The notes under the pieces are model-generated. The model made no database searches, was not told where the DNA came from, and worked only from the letters and a program-made list of their open reading frames with translations. Of a stretch of DNA of 8,337 nucleotides, positions 1 to 6,766 are shown piece by piece. The stretch's first letter is position 1, and each line of letters starts with the position of its first letter. This DNA is from JBFMGS01 sp040752635 (GTDB lineage: Bacteria; Bacillota; SHA-98; UBA4971). The stretch lies in contig JBFMGS010000077.1 in assembly GCA_040752635.1 (NCBI GenBank), positions 1-8,337 of the forward strand. The letters are read 5' to 3'. The position numbers were made by a program, and so were the translations under genes.

Positions 1-758
1 GATATGCTGCTCACGAACTCTGAACCCATCTCGCGCGCCATGCGCTCCAGCACGGCAGATACCATCTCTGGAGAGGCGGGAAGCCTCGCGGGCTGGGGAT
101 AGTACCTTTCTATCGCCGAGATCGTCATCCATTCTTCGTCGATGACCTCCGATACCCCCGCGCGGGGTGTTCTCACCACGTTTGACCTGGAAAGCAGAAC
201 GAATCGGCCTTCAGGGCTCACAAGGCCGAGTTCCGCGCAATAAGTTCGATTCGGCCGGTCAACATTGATGTACCAGTTGCTGGCGTCGTTGTTTATGTCG
301 ATGTGAATGGTCCTGCGAGCGTTGCTTCCGTCGAACTCGACGTCGGTTACATCATGCACTCGGAGGGCCCTCGTGGATGTATACCATCCATCAGGCCCCA
401 ACGCCGACGTTACGGTCTCCGACACATCCTCTGCGATTTCCCAGTAGGCATGCAGCCAGTAGGGGTCACGCACCATGAGCACGATCTTTGTGCTACCATA
501 GCCTTGTGGCAGTTCATACTCTGCTTGCGAGGTGTACGTGGGGTAGCTTGTGCCGTGGGCCACATCCTCCGCAAGGTTAATCTCGCGGGTTTCCACGATG
601 CGCAGCTCCGATATACTTTCAGGGAGACGCACTTCCTCTACTTCCGCTCGACCGGCTGTCCTCGACTCCTGCTTCAGAGGATCGTCGCTCAGACTCTGGT
701 TAATCCCTGCCGTCTCGTTAACGCTTGCCACCCCGGCTACCTCCTGGTCGTCGTGCAT
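1..758 (-). CDS. DUF4912-domain protein (partial, C-terminus outside window)
   Basis: Reading the minus strand from the ATG at 758-756 gives 252 codons with no stop before the window edge, so the C-terminus is missing. Residues 1-85 are acidic, low in conserved features and probably a flexible leader. Residues about 88-200 match what I know of DUF4912: a DPYWLHAYWEI motif (residues 98-108), an NWYINV strand (161-166), a YCAELG segment (173-178) and the closing SNVVRTPR (192-199). The biochemical function of DUF4912 is not established. The divergent neighbour is a GH57 branching enzyme, and my recollection is that these two families are often adjacent in Bacillota, which suggests a role in glycogen or polysaccharide handling; that is inference. 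A weak Shine-Dalgarno (CAGGTG, 5 nt spacer) precedes the ATG. The frame stays open upstream to a TGA at 884-882, but without a better start signal. Confidence 0.85.
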   Translation of the reverse strand, partial: MHDDQEVAGVASVNETAGINQSLSDDPLKQESRTAGRAEVEEVRLPESISELRIVETREINLAEDVAHGTSYPTYTSQAEYELPQGYGSTKIVLMVRDPYWLHAYWEIAEDVSETVTSALGPDGWYTSTRALRVHDVTDVEFDGSNARRTIHIDINNDASNWYINVDRPNRTYCAELGLVSPEGRFVLLSRSNVVRTPRAGVSEVIDEEWMTISAIERYYPQPARLPASPEMVSAVLERMAREMGSEFVSSI

Positions 759-784
759 CGTACACCTGTCGTGCGAAAACCGCC

Positions 785-805
785 AGACGTGCCCCCGGCA
801 CGTCT
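785..805. promoter_or_regulatory. Perfect 9-bp inverted repeat (operator or leader hairpin)
   Basis: The arms AGACGTGCC (785-793) and GGCACGTCT (797-805) are exact reverse complements around a CCC loop. The element lies 27 bases upstream of the DUF4912 start, inside the divergent intergenic region. It could be a dimeric repressor site or a hairpin in the DUF4912 leader RNA. No T-run follows on either strand, so it is not a standard intrinsic terminator. Symmetry is seen directly; the function is inferred. Confidence 0.45.
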
Positions 806-1047
806 CTCTACTAATATCCCTTGCGCTGTAAGCCTTTATACCAGTCTCGTTGTGTAGATTTCCCAGAAACACCAGGGGATTCAGTGGCGAAGTCTTTTAG
901 GCTTTGACTTAGCCCTCCGAGATCTGGGAGCTGGCGCCGTTTGGCGGAATAGCGACCTTGCGCGTGACTTACACTAAGAGCATACAAAGAGCGCTTGCTG
1001 CCCCTTTCCCCGAATCCTTGTCGAGCATGGACTTTCGTCGGTGTCGA

Positions 1048-1053
1048 TATAAG
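1048..1053 (+). promoter_or_regulatory. Possible -10 element for the branching-enzyme gene
   Basis: TATAAG matches 5 of 6 bases of the sigma-A -10 consensus and sits 34 bases before the ATG, which would give a short leader containing the Shine-Dalgarno. No -35 hexamer lies at 16-18 bases; TTGTCG at 1018-1023 is 24 bases away. Weak call based on one hexamer and position. Confidence 0.22.
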
Positions 1054-1072
1054 AGCCGGACCTGAAAACATG

Positions 1073-1080
1073 TAAGGAGG
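1073..1080 (+). promoter_or_regulatory. Strong ribosome binding site of the GH57 gene
   Basis: TAAGGAGG matches the anti-Shine-Dalgarno closely and stands 7 bases before the ATG at 1088. It is the only near-consensus AAGGAGG site in the window; several other genes use G-run variants. It fixes the start of the branching enzyme. Confidence 0.85.
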
Positions 1081-1087
1081 CGCTGAC

Positions 1088-2251
1088 ATGTCTGCGGGCT
1101 CGTTCGTGTTTGTCCTGCACAGCCACTTGCCGTATTGCCGAAAAGCCGGAGTGTGGCCTTTTGGCGAGGAATGGGTGTTCGAAGCAATGGCTGAGACGTA
1201 CATTCCGCTTCTTGACATCATCACAGACCTCCGGGGCCGGGGCATCCCGGGTGGGCTGACCATNNNNNNNNNNNNNNNNNNNNNNNNNNNNNNNNNNNNN
1301 NNNNNNNNNNNNNNNNNNNNNNNNNNNNNNNNNNNNNNNNNNNNNNNNNNNNNNNNNNNNNNNCGCGGAAGCGGTATTTCCGTGCTGGGGCGGAACGATC
1401 GTACGGCGCTCCAGGTGTGGTCGTCCGAGTGGGGCTATCCGGGGGATGGACACTACCGCGAGTTCCACAAGAGAGACTCTATATCAGGTCTCCACTACTG
1501 GAAAGTCACAAGCAGGCTCACCGACCTGGCGTCGAAGGAGGTATACCAACCCGATGCGGCGCTTGCGCGTGCCAGGGATCATGCAGATCATTTCGTGGGG
1601 CTGGTTGAGAGGCTGCTCATGGAGTTTCACCAGGAAACGGGAAAACACGGGGTGATCGTCGCACCGTTCGACGTGGAACTCTTCGGACACTGGTGGCTGG
1701 AGGGCCTTGACTGGCTCCGTTGGACTCTGGAAGGCCTTGCTCGCTGCGAAAACGTGGAACTTGCGACATCGGCGAAATGTCTTGAGCAACACCCTCCGAC
1801 GCGCTCGATAGATCTGGTCGAAAGCTCATGGGGGCTCGGAGGAGCCCACTACATTTGGGACAATGAGGCAACCGGCTGGATGTGGGAGCAGATCCACAAT
1901 ACCGAGGCGGAGATAGAAAGGGTGGTAGGCGAAGCCAACCGGATAGAGGGGCCTCTGAATGAGCATCCCATTACCCAAAGACTCCTTCGTCAGGCGGGCC
2001 GCGAGGCGCTCCTCCTTCAGAGCAGCGACTGGCCGTTTCTTGTCACCACGGAACAGGCTGCGGACTACGCGTCAAGAAGGTTTCTCGAACACAGGCACAG
2101 GTTTACGCGGCTTGTGGGCGCCCTTGGACGAGAGCCTGTCACTGCCGAAACTCTAAGGCACCTTGAGGCAATCGAGGCTATAGATGCAGTGTTCCCCAAC
2201 CTCGACCAATGGGTCTTCGCCGGGAAGCAGGGATTCTCCTTACGGCGTTGA
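1088..2251 (+). CDS. GH57 1,4-alpha-glucan branching enzyme (interrupted by assembly gap)
   Basis: Predicted cytoplasmic enzyme that introduces alpha-1,6 branches into alpha-1,4-glucan (glycogen). Codons before the N run encode the family N-terminus with FVLHSHLPY (residues 8-16) and a following GVWPFGEEW segment. After the gap come QVWSSEWGYPGDGHYREF (from 1412), APFDVELFGHWW (from 1661; Asp at 1670-1672 is the expected catalytic acid/base), and the C-terminal domain with QSSDWPFL (from 2018), all typical of GH57 branching enzymes (DUF1957-type C-terminus). The catalytic Glu, expected in a PECAY-like motif, falls in the unsequenced part. About 353 residues are visible, whereas the family usually has about 520-560, so the real gap should be longer than 100 bases. 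The two sides are in frame across 100 N by chance or convention. The start is fixed by TAAGGAGG. The next gene follows after 45 bases with no terminator. Confidence 0.93.
   Translation: MSAGSFVFVLHSHLPYCRKAGVWPFGEEWVFEAMAETYIPLLDIITDLRGRGIPGGLTXXXXXXXXXXXXXXXXXXXXXXXXXXXXXXXXXXRGSGISVLGRNDRTALQVWSSEWGYPGDGHYREFHKRDSISGLHYWKVTSRLTDLASKEVYQPDAALARARDHADHFVGLVERLLMEFHQETGKHGVIVAPFDVELFGHWWLEGLDWLRWTLEGLARCENVELATSAKCLEQHPPTRSIDLVESSWGLGGAHYIWDNEATGWMWEQIHNTEAEIERVVGEANRIEGPLNEHPITQRLLRQAGREALLLQSSDWPFLVTTEQAADYASRRFLEHRHRFTRLVGALGREPVTAETLRHLEAIEAIDAVFPNLDQWVFAGKQGFSLRR
1264..1363. other. Assembly gap 1 (100 N), real missing sequence
   Basis: Exactly 100 N, a common placeholder for a gap of unknown size. 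The flanking bases share no overlap. Comparison with the normal length of GH57 branching enzymes suggests about 500-600 bases are missing rather than 100. Confidence 0.9.
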
Positions 2252-2296
2252 ATCTCTTTTCGGGGACCTGCGCCCTGTACCGGCGGGGGGCTTGCA

Positions 2297-3043
2297 ATGA
2301 AGCTGGTGGCAGATCTTCATACTCATTCCATCTCAAGTGGGCATGCGTACAGCACCATTGAGGAAATGGCCCGCGGCGCGCGAGAGGCAGGCCTTGAGAT
2401 GATCGCTGTCACGGACCATGGACCGAGCATTCCCGGCGGCCCGCACCGATACTACTTCGGCAACTTGCGATCCCTGCCGTCCAGGATTGCGGGGGTCGAG
2501 GTGTTGAAGGGGGTGGAGGCCAACATAATCAGCGCGTCCGGTAAACTCGACCTGTCGGATTGGGCCTTGGAGAAACTGGAATTCGTTCTCGCCGGCTTTC
2601 ATGCAGGCACGGGGTATGACGGCGGGACAGTCGAGGAGAACACGAGGGCAATGATAGGCGCCATGGAAAACCTTCATGTGGATGCCGTGGCTCACCCCGG
2701 GAACCCGGCTTTCCAGGTGGATATCGCCGAGGTTGTTATGGCAGCAAAGGCCCTTGGTAAGCTCATCGAGATCAACAACTCATCCCTTACCATCGTGCGG
2801 CTGGATAGCGCCCATAATTGCCAGAGATTTGCGGAGCTTGCGGCGGAACACGGTGTGATGGTGGTCATTGGAAGCGACGCTCATCATTCCTCCCGCGTCG
2901 GCGTGTTTGACGCGGCGATAGAGCTGGTGGAGCGCGCGGGTCTTACCGACGAACACGTGCTCAATACGCAGGTGAGCCGCATTATGGATTTCCTACGCCA
3001 GCGAGGCAAGGTGCGTATAGGGGTTGGCAGACCGGAAGTGTGA
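2297..3043 (+). CDS. PHP-domain phosphoesterase, YcdX type (PHP1)
   Basis: A 248-residue protein made of a single PHP domain, a TIM-like barrel that binds metals and hydrolyses phosphoesters. The full metal-ligand set of the YcdX type is visible: H8 and H10 (DLHTH), H16, H41 (TDHGP), E74 (GVEANI), H102 (AGFH), H133 (AHPG), D194 and H196 (GSDAH). These residues nearly superimpose on those known for E. coli YcdX, so an active trinuclear-metal enzyme is likely. The substrate is not known. The start ATG has a G-run Shine-Dalgarno (GGGGGG at 2285-2290, 6 nt spacer). It lies 45 bases after the branching enzyme and 86 bases before the first kinase, so co-transcription with either is possible. It is paralogous to the PHP gene at 7572; the two share GVEANI, an LD pair and a VL-G-H stretch. 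There is no polymerase or histidinol-phosphatase-specific region. Confidence 0.9.
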   Translation: MKLVADLHTHSISSGHAYSTIEEMARGAREAGLEMIAVTDHGPSIPGGPHRYYFGNLRSLPSRIAGVEVLKGVEANIISASGKLDLSDWALEKLEFVLAGFHAGTGYDGGTVEENTRAMIGAMENLHVDAVAHPGNPAFQVDIAEVVMAAKALGKLIEINNSSLTIVRLDSAHNCQRFAELAAEHGVMVVIGSDAHHSSRVGVFDAAIELVERAGLTDEHVLNTQVSRIMDFLRQRGKVRIGVGRPEV

Positions 3044-3129
3044 AAGGGCTTTAGCGCGATTCCTTGCGCCCCTGCAAATCCAGGGAACGAAGCTCAGTGG
3101 GGGAGCTATGTGGGAGGGAGAGACTTTTC

Positions 3130-4340
3130 GTGAGGTGCGTGATCGGGGTTGACGCGGGCGGCACGAAAACGGTGGCGCTCGTAAGCGACTTGGAGGGGCG
3201 GGTCCTCGGAGCAGGGAAGGCCGGCCCGGCAAACTTTCAGGCGATCGGCGTAGACTTTGCGAAGAACCAGGTCAAGCACGCTATCGACCTCGCGACCGGG
3301 GCAGCAGGTGTTACAGCCGAAGACCTCGTAGGTGCTTTCTATGGAATGGCAGGCGCTGACCGTCCGGCGGATTTCGCCATAATAGAAGAGTTCCTGCGCG
3401 AGGTAAACCCCGCACCGAGCATGGGCCTGGAAAACGACGCCACGATCGCTCTCAGGGTCGCTACAGGCGATGGAGTAGGCGTAGTGGCTGTCTGCGGCAC
3501 CGGTACCAACGTGATCGGGTTCAACGCCGAAGGCAAACGAGTCCAGGTGGGCGGGCTCGGGTACATGTTTGGCGACAGCGCCGGTGCAAACCACATAGGG
3601 ACTCTCGCCATCCGCATGGCAACGCGGGGCCACGACGGCCGCGGTAAGCCCACCNNNNNNNNNNNNNNNNNNNNNNNNNNNNNNNNNNNNNNNNNNNNNN
3701 NNNNNNNNNNNNNNNNNNNNNNNNNNNNNNNNNNNNNNNNNNNNNNNNNNNNNNCGAAGGCAAACGAGTCCAGGTGGGCGGGCTCGGGTACATGTTTGGC
3801 GACAGCGCCGGTGCAAACCACATAGGGACTCTCGCCATCCGCATGGCAACGCGGGGCCACGACGGCCGCGGTAAGCCCACCATACTCTATGATATGCTCT
3901 GCGAGCGGTTGCGCCTAAAGGTCCTTGACGACCTGGTCGAGCGGTTCTATCCCGGTTCCGGTGAGCGCGTCCACGTGGCATACCTTGCTCCCCTTGTGTT
4001 TGAAGCGGCTCGTAAAGATGATGAGGTGGCCTGCGACATCCTCCGGGAGGTGGGTCAGGAACTCGCTATCGCCATCCTCGCCGCGCTGCGAAAGCTGTTT
4101 TCAACGGATAGTCAAGTGAAGGTAGTGCTATCCGGCGGGGTTTTTGCCAATGCGGAAGACCCTGTGATGACGGACGCTCTCAAGAGCTGGGTTCTGGCGG
4201 AATACCCGCGCGCGGAATTCATACTCCTTAAGGCTCCTCCTGTGCTCGGTGCGGTGCTGTACGCCCTGGACATGACGGGCGTAGAGATCACATGCGGTCT
4301 CCGCAAGACCCTTTTCGACACCTGCAAGTCATACTTGTGA
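3130..4340 (+). CDS. BadF/BadG/BcrA/BcrD-family kinase, N-acetylglucosamine-kinase-like, copy 1 (split by false gap)
   Basis: ASKHA-fold sugar kinase, probably phosphorylating GlcNAc or MurNAc with ATP. I start it at GTG 3130, with GGGAGGGAG 9 bases upstream and the Walker-like DAGGTKT at residues 8-14, the same position as in copy 2. Other motifs: GPANFQ (32-37), GMAGADRPAD (72-81), END (101-103, D103 the expected catalytic base), CGTGTN (122-127), GGLGYMFGDSAGANHIG (141-157) and LSGGVFAN near the C-terminus. The gene contains 100 N (3655-3754), and 127 bases are repeated on both sides. Joining 3130-3654 to 3882-4340 gives an uninterrupted 327-residue protein; as written, the N run shifts the frame, so automated annotation would give two fragments. 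The 141-157 loop differs from copy 2 (L for W143, S for E150), which suggests altered substrate preference. A family member acting on another substrate cannot be excluded. Confidence 0.87.
3528..3654 (+). repeat. 127-base exact repeat, left copy (contig-end overlap)
   Basis: Identical over its full 127 bases to 3755-3881. It encodes kinase residues 134-175 and ends exactly at the first N. Its length equals a common maximum de Bruijn k-mer, which points to two contig ends that share one graph node rather than a biological duplication. Confidence 0.95.
3655..3754. other. Assembly gap 2 (100 N), probably spurious
   Basis: Exactly 100 N flanked directly by the two copies of the 127-base repeat. 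If the copies are merged, no sequence is missing and the kinase frame is restored, so this gap probably has a true length of minus 127. Confidence 0.92.
3755..3881 (+). repeat. 127-base exact repeat, right copy (contig-end overlap)
   Basis: Begins at the first base after the N run and repeats 3528-3654 without a mismatch. Unique sequence, encoding ILYDML and onward, resumes at 3882 and continues the frame of the left copy once the two are merged. Confidence 0.95.
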
Positions 4341-4367
4341 CCACGGGCATTCTCGCTTGTGACCACG
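4334..4367 (+). repeat. 12-bp direct repeat spanning the stop of kinase 1
   Basis: CTTGTGACCACG occurs at 4334-4345, where it contains the TGA stop of the first kinase, and again at 4356-4367. The copies are offset by 22 bases, about two helical turns, within the 50-base spacer before the second kinase. It may be a protein-binding site or a small slippage duplication; nothing in the sequence decides between them. Confidence 0.5.
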
Positions 4368-4390
4368 CTTGCCGAACCTGGAGGTGCGAC

Positions 4391-5362
4391 ATGGGACTCA
4401 TCCTCGCTATAGATGCTGGTGGTACCAAAACCGACTGCATTGTCGGAACGGTCCACGGCAAGATACTCGGCCGCAGCCAGGCAGGTCCTGCTAATTACCA
4501 GGTATCGGGCAAGGACGGTATGAAGGCTTCGCTGTTAGAGGCGATCGGTAAGGCAAAGGGCCTCTTGCCTGTGGACGGCGAGCCCTTCGACCTCGTATGG
4601 GTCGGCGCAGCGGGTGTAAATAGACCGGCCGACCGCGAGGCGGTTCTCGGACTTATTCAGAGCCTCAACCTTGCGCGAAAAGCTGTCGTGGACAACGATG
4701 CAGTGATAGCCCTTGCAGGTGGCACGCTGGCCCATCCAGGAGTGGTTGTCATAGCGGGCACAGGCTCCATAGCCTTCGGGGTTAACGCCAAGGGCGAGAG
4801 AAGCCGGTCGGGCGGGTGGGGATACATCCTGGGCGATGAGGGAAGCGCCTACGCGATTGGGCGGGAGGCTCTTACATCGGTTGTGCGCGCAAGCGATGGT
4901 CGTGGGGACCCTACCTCTCTTCGCGAAGCCGTTCTGCAGCACTTCAAGATCGGTTCTCCTGAAGATCTTATCGAGATAGCCTACCGCCGGGGCCTCGACA
5001 GGACAGACATAGCAGGTCTCTCGGTCCTCGTAGCTGATGCTGCGCGCAAAGGAGACCGCGTGGCGCGCCGCATACTCCGCCGCGCCGGCACCGAGCTCGG
5101 GCTCGCCGCTGCCGCTGTGGTAAAGTCCCTCGGCATGCAGGATCAGGCTTTGTGTTGCATCACATCGGGCGGAGTGTTCTCTTCAGGGGAAATCGTCCGC
5201 AGGGCGCTTGTCAGGGAACTCACCAAGGTAGCTCCTTTGTTTCAGGTGCTGCAAGCGAGGTTCCCTCCGGTTGTGGGCGCGCTCCTCCTCGCCATCCAGG
5301 AGCTTGGCCACACTATAACCGGTAGGGTCGTGGCCAACATCGAAGAGTCGCTCTTTCAGTAA
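4391..5362 (+). CDS. BadF/BadG/BcrA/BcrD-family kinase, N-acetylglucosamine-kinase-like, copy 2
   Basis: A 323-residue ASKHA-fold kinase, predicted to transfer phosphate from ATP to the 6-OH of GlcNAc or a related amino sugar such as MurNAc. Motifs in order: DAGGTKT (8-14), GPANYQ (32-37), GAAGVNRPADR (72-82), DNDAV (101-105, D103 as catalytic base), AGTGS (122-126), GGWGYILGDEGSAYAIG (141-157, the canonical NAGK/MurK-type loop), TSGGVFSSG and a C-terminal PPVVGALLLA. The start ATG has GGAGGTG 4 bases upstream. It follows its paralogue after 50 bases and precedes nagA by 72, so the kinase product feeds naturally into NagA. Residue numbers of the motifs match copy 1 exactly through position 157, showing a tandem duplication followed by divergence. 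The exact sugar specificity cannot be read from sequence; I favour GlcNAc from the context. Confidence 0.9.
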   Translation: MGLILAIDAGGTKTDCIVGTVHGKILGRSQAGPANYQVSGKDGMKASLLEAIGKAKGLLPVDGEPFDLVWVGAAGVNRPADREAVLGLIQSLNLARKAVVDNDAVIALAGGTLAHPGVVVIAGTGSIAFGVNAKGERSRSGGWGYILGDEGSAYAIGREALTSVVRASDGRGDPTSLREAVLQHFKIGSPEDLIEIAYRRGLDRTDIAGLSVLVADAARKGDRVARRILRRAGTELGLAAAAVVKSLGMQDQALCCITSGGVFSSGEIVRRALVRELTKVAPLFQVLQARFPPVVGALLLAIQELGHTITGRVVANIEESLFQ

Positions 5363-5434
5363 ACTTGCTAGAGATGCTTTGTCGGCCGTGCATGGCGAAA
5401 TTGCCCGGCAGGTCGCGTCAAGGGGGGTGTTCTT

Positions 5435-6592
5435 TTGATTGTCAAGGGTGCAGACATCCTGACTCCGCAGGGCCAGATGGTTTCGGGGTTCGTTGTCATC
5501 GAGGATGGCAGGATCCTGAAAGTCGGGTCACACGGCGAGTTTCGTGAGTACCCCATCGGCGGGCATGAGGTTATAGATGCGTCCGGCCTCGTGGCAGCGC
5601 CGGGGTTCGTGGACATCCACGTGCACGGGGGCGGGGGGCACGATGTCCTGGAAGGCACCTACGAGGCCGTCGCCGCGATGTGCCAGGCCCACGCAAGGCA
5701 TGGCACCACGTCCCTGGTTCCTACGACCATGGCGGCGTCTTACGAGGAGCTTGTGGGTGCCGTAAGGACTGTGGCCGATGCCGCTCGGCGCGGAACCGGA
5801 GGCGCCGCGGTCCTGGGGGTTCATCTGGAAGGCCCGTGGGTTAACCCCGACATCAGGGGCGCTCAGCCGCTCGGTGCGATACGCGGCGCCAACGCCGCTG
5901 AACTGGACGGACTTGTGCAGGCATCCGGAGGGCTGGTAAGGATGACCACGGTCGCTCCCGAGCTCGATGGAGCTCTGGGGTTTATTGAGGCCGCAGTCCG
6001 AAGAGGGATCAAGGTGTCGCTCGGACACTCCCTGGCCTCGTTCGAGGACGTCCGGGCGGCGGCGGAGGCCGGTGCGACGCATGTGACCCACGCATTTAAC
6101 GCCATGGGCGGGCTGCATCACCGCAGCCCGGGAATAGTCGGAGCGATGCTAGCGAGCGATGACCTCACGACAGAGGTCATCCTCGACGGGTTCCACCTGC
6201 ACCCGGCGGTGGCAAGGATCTTGTACAGGTGCAAGGGACGGGACAAGCTCGCGCTCATCACAGATGCCACAATGGCAGCGGGCATGCCGGAGGGCGAATA
6301 CGAGCTCGGAGGGCAGCGGGTCACCTACCGCGATGGTGCCGTTAGGCTCCCCGATGGCACCTTAGCAGGTAGCGCGCTCACTCTCGACAAGGCGGTTCGG
6401 ATGGCGGTCGAGGCGCTCGGGGTTTCGCTGGCAGATGCCATTACCATGGCGTCGGCCACACCTGCGCGGGTGATCGGCGTCTACGATCGGAAAGGTAGCA
6501 TCGAAGCGGGTAAGGACGCCGACCTTGTGCTCATCGACGAGTCGGTGGCCGTTCGGGCAACCATTGTAGGTGGCGTCATCGTGTACCGCTGA
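5435..6592 (+). CDS. nagA: N-acetylglucosamine-6-phosphate deacetylase
   Basis: A 385-residue amidohydrolase-superfamily enzyme that removes acetate from GlcNAc-6-P to give GlcN-6-P in the cytoplasm. The start is a TTG at 5435, 5 bases after AAGGGGGGTG, and gives the usual MIVKGADI beginning. Metal and catalytic residues: H62 and H64 (DIHVHGGGG), E132 (HLEGP), H198 (SLGHS), H219 (THAFNAM) and D277 (ITDATMAAG). H254 in DGFHLHP is a probable substrate contact. The HxH pair resembles the two-metal B. subtilis type rather than the E. coli enzyme, in which those positions are not both histidine. The length is normal and the C-terminal small-domain segment GKDADLVLID is present. It lies between a sugar kinase and nagB, which is the expected pathway order. 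No nagR-like regulator is within the window. Confidence 0.96.
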   Translation: MIVKGADILTPQGQMVSGFVVIEDGRILKVGSHGEFREYPIGGHEVIDASGLVAAPGFVDIHVHGGGGHDVLEGTYEAVAAMCQAHARHGTTSLVPTTMAASYEELVGAVRTVADAARRGTGGAAVLGVHLEGPWVNPDIRGAQPLGAIRGANAAELDGLVQASGGLVRMTTVAPELDGALGFIEAAVRRGIKVSLGHSLASFEDVRAAAEAGATHVTHAFNAMGGLHHRSPGIVGAMLASDDLTTEVILDGFHLHPAVARILYRCKGRDKLALITDATMAAGMPEGEYELGGQRVTYRDGAVRLPDGTLAGSALTLDKAVRMAVEALGVSLADAITMASATPARVIGVYDRKGSIEAGKDADLVLIDESVAVRATIVGGVIVYR

Positions 6593-6766
6593 GCTTCCCA
6601 ATCTTTCAGCTTCATCAACCCAACGCCGCCTGCGGGGCAGCTTTGTCAGCTTGACGAATCTTCGCTTCTCGCGCCTTATTCATGGAGCTAGAAGGGCAGG
6701 GATTTCGGCGGCAAGGTTTCGGTCAAACAGGAGACGCTTCTTTACAGTGATTTGGGGGTGTTGGTT
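6593..6766. other. nagA-nagB spacer, 174 bases
   Basis: This is the longest spacer in the plus-strand run. I see no hairpin plus T-run terminator and no small ORF with a ribosome site. TTGACG (6651-6656) resembles a -35 element but lacks a matching -10 at the right distance. The last part (6751-6777, running into the nagB start) is composed only of G and T. An internal nagB promoter is possible but not shown. Confidence 0.4.

Larger units (their letters stand above)
759..1087. other. Divergent intergenic region, 329 bases
   Basis: This region separates the DUF4912 gene (minus) from the branching-enzyme gene (plus) and must hold both promoters unless transcription comes from outside. It contains the inverted repeat at 785-805, a minus-strand TATAAA hexamer (835-840), a plus-strand TATAAG hexamer (1048-1053), and a strong Shine-Dalgarno TAAGGAGG (1073-1080) for the plus-strand gene. 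I found no well-spaced -35 partner for either hexamer, and no tRNA, riboswitch or small gene that I could support. Confidence 0.6.

Noticed and set aside
303..857. 184-codon open frame on the plus strand
   Set aside because: Antisense to the DUF4912 gene, with no recognisable motif and no ribosome site; the minus-strand frame carries clear domain motifs.
759..872. Longer DUF4912 protein starting at GTG 872
   Set aside because: No Shine-Dalgarno before it, and the added residues, translated from the inverted-repeat region, look non-coding.
3091..3107. AGCTC/GAGCT hairpin before kinase 1 as a terminator
   Set aside because: Only 5 bp of stem and no T-run; it sits just ahead of the ribosome site and could at most affect translation.
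3064..3129. Kinase 1 starting at TTG 3064
   Set aside because: It adds 22 residues ahead of the conserved N-terminal strand; GTG 3130 has a good ribosome site and aligns with copy 2.
3528..3881. Genuine tandem duplication inside kinase 1
   Set aside because: Perfect identity, edges exactly at the N run, a length of 127 and restoration of one frame on merging all favour an assembly overlap.
6651..6681. TTGACG as the -35 of an internal nagB promoter
   Set aside because: No acceptable -10 hexamer at 16-19 bases downstream.
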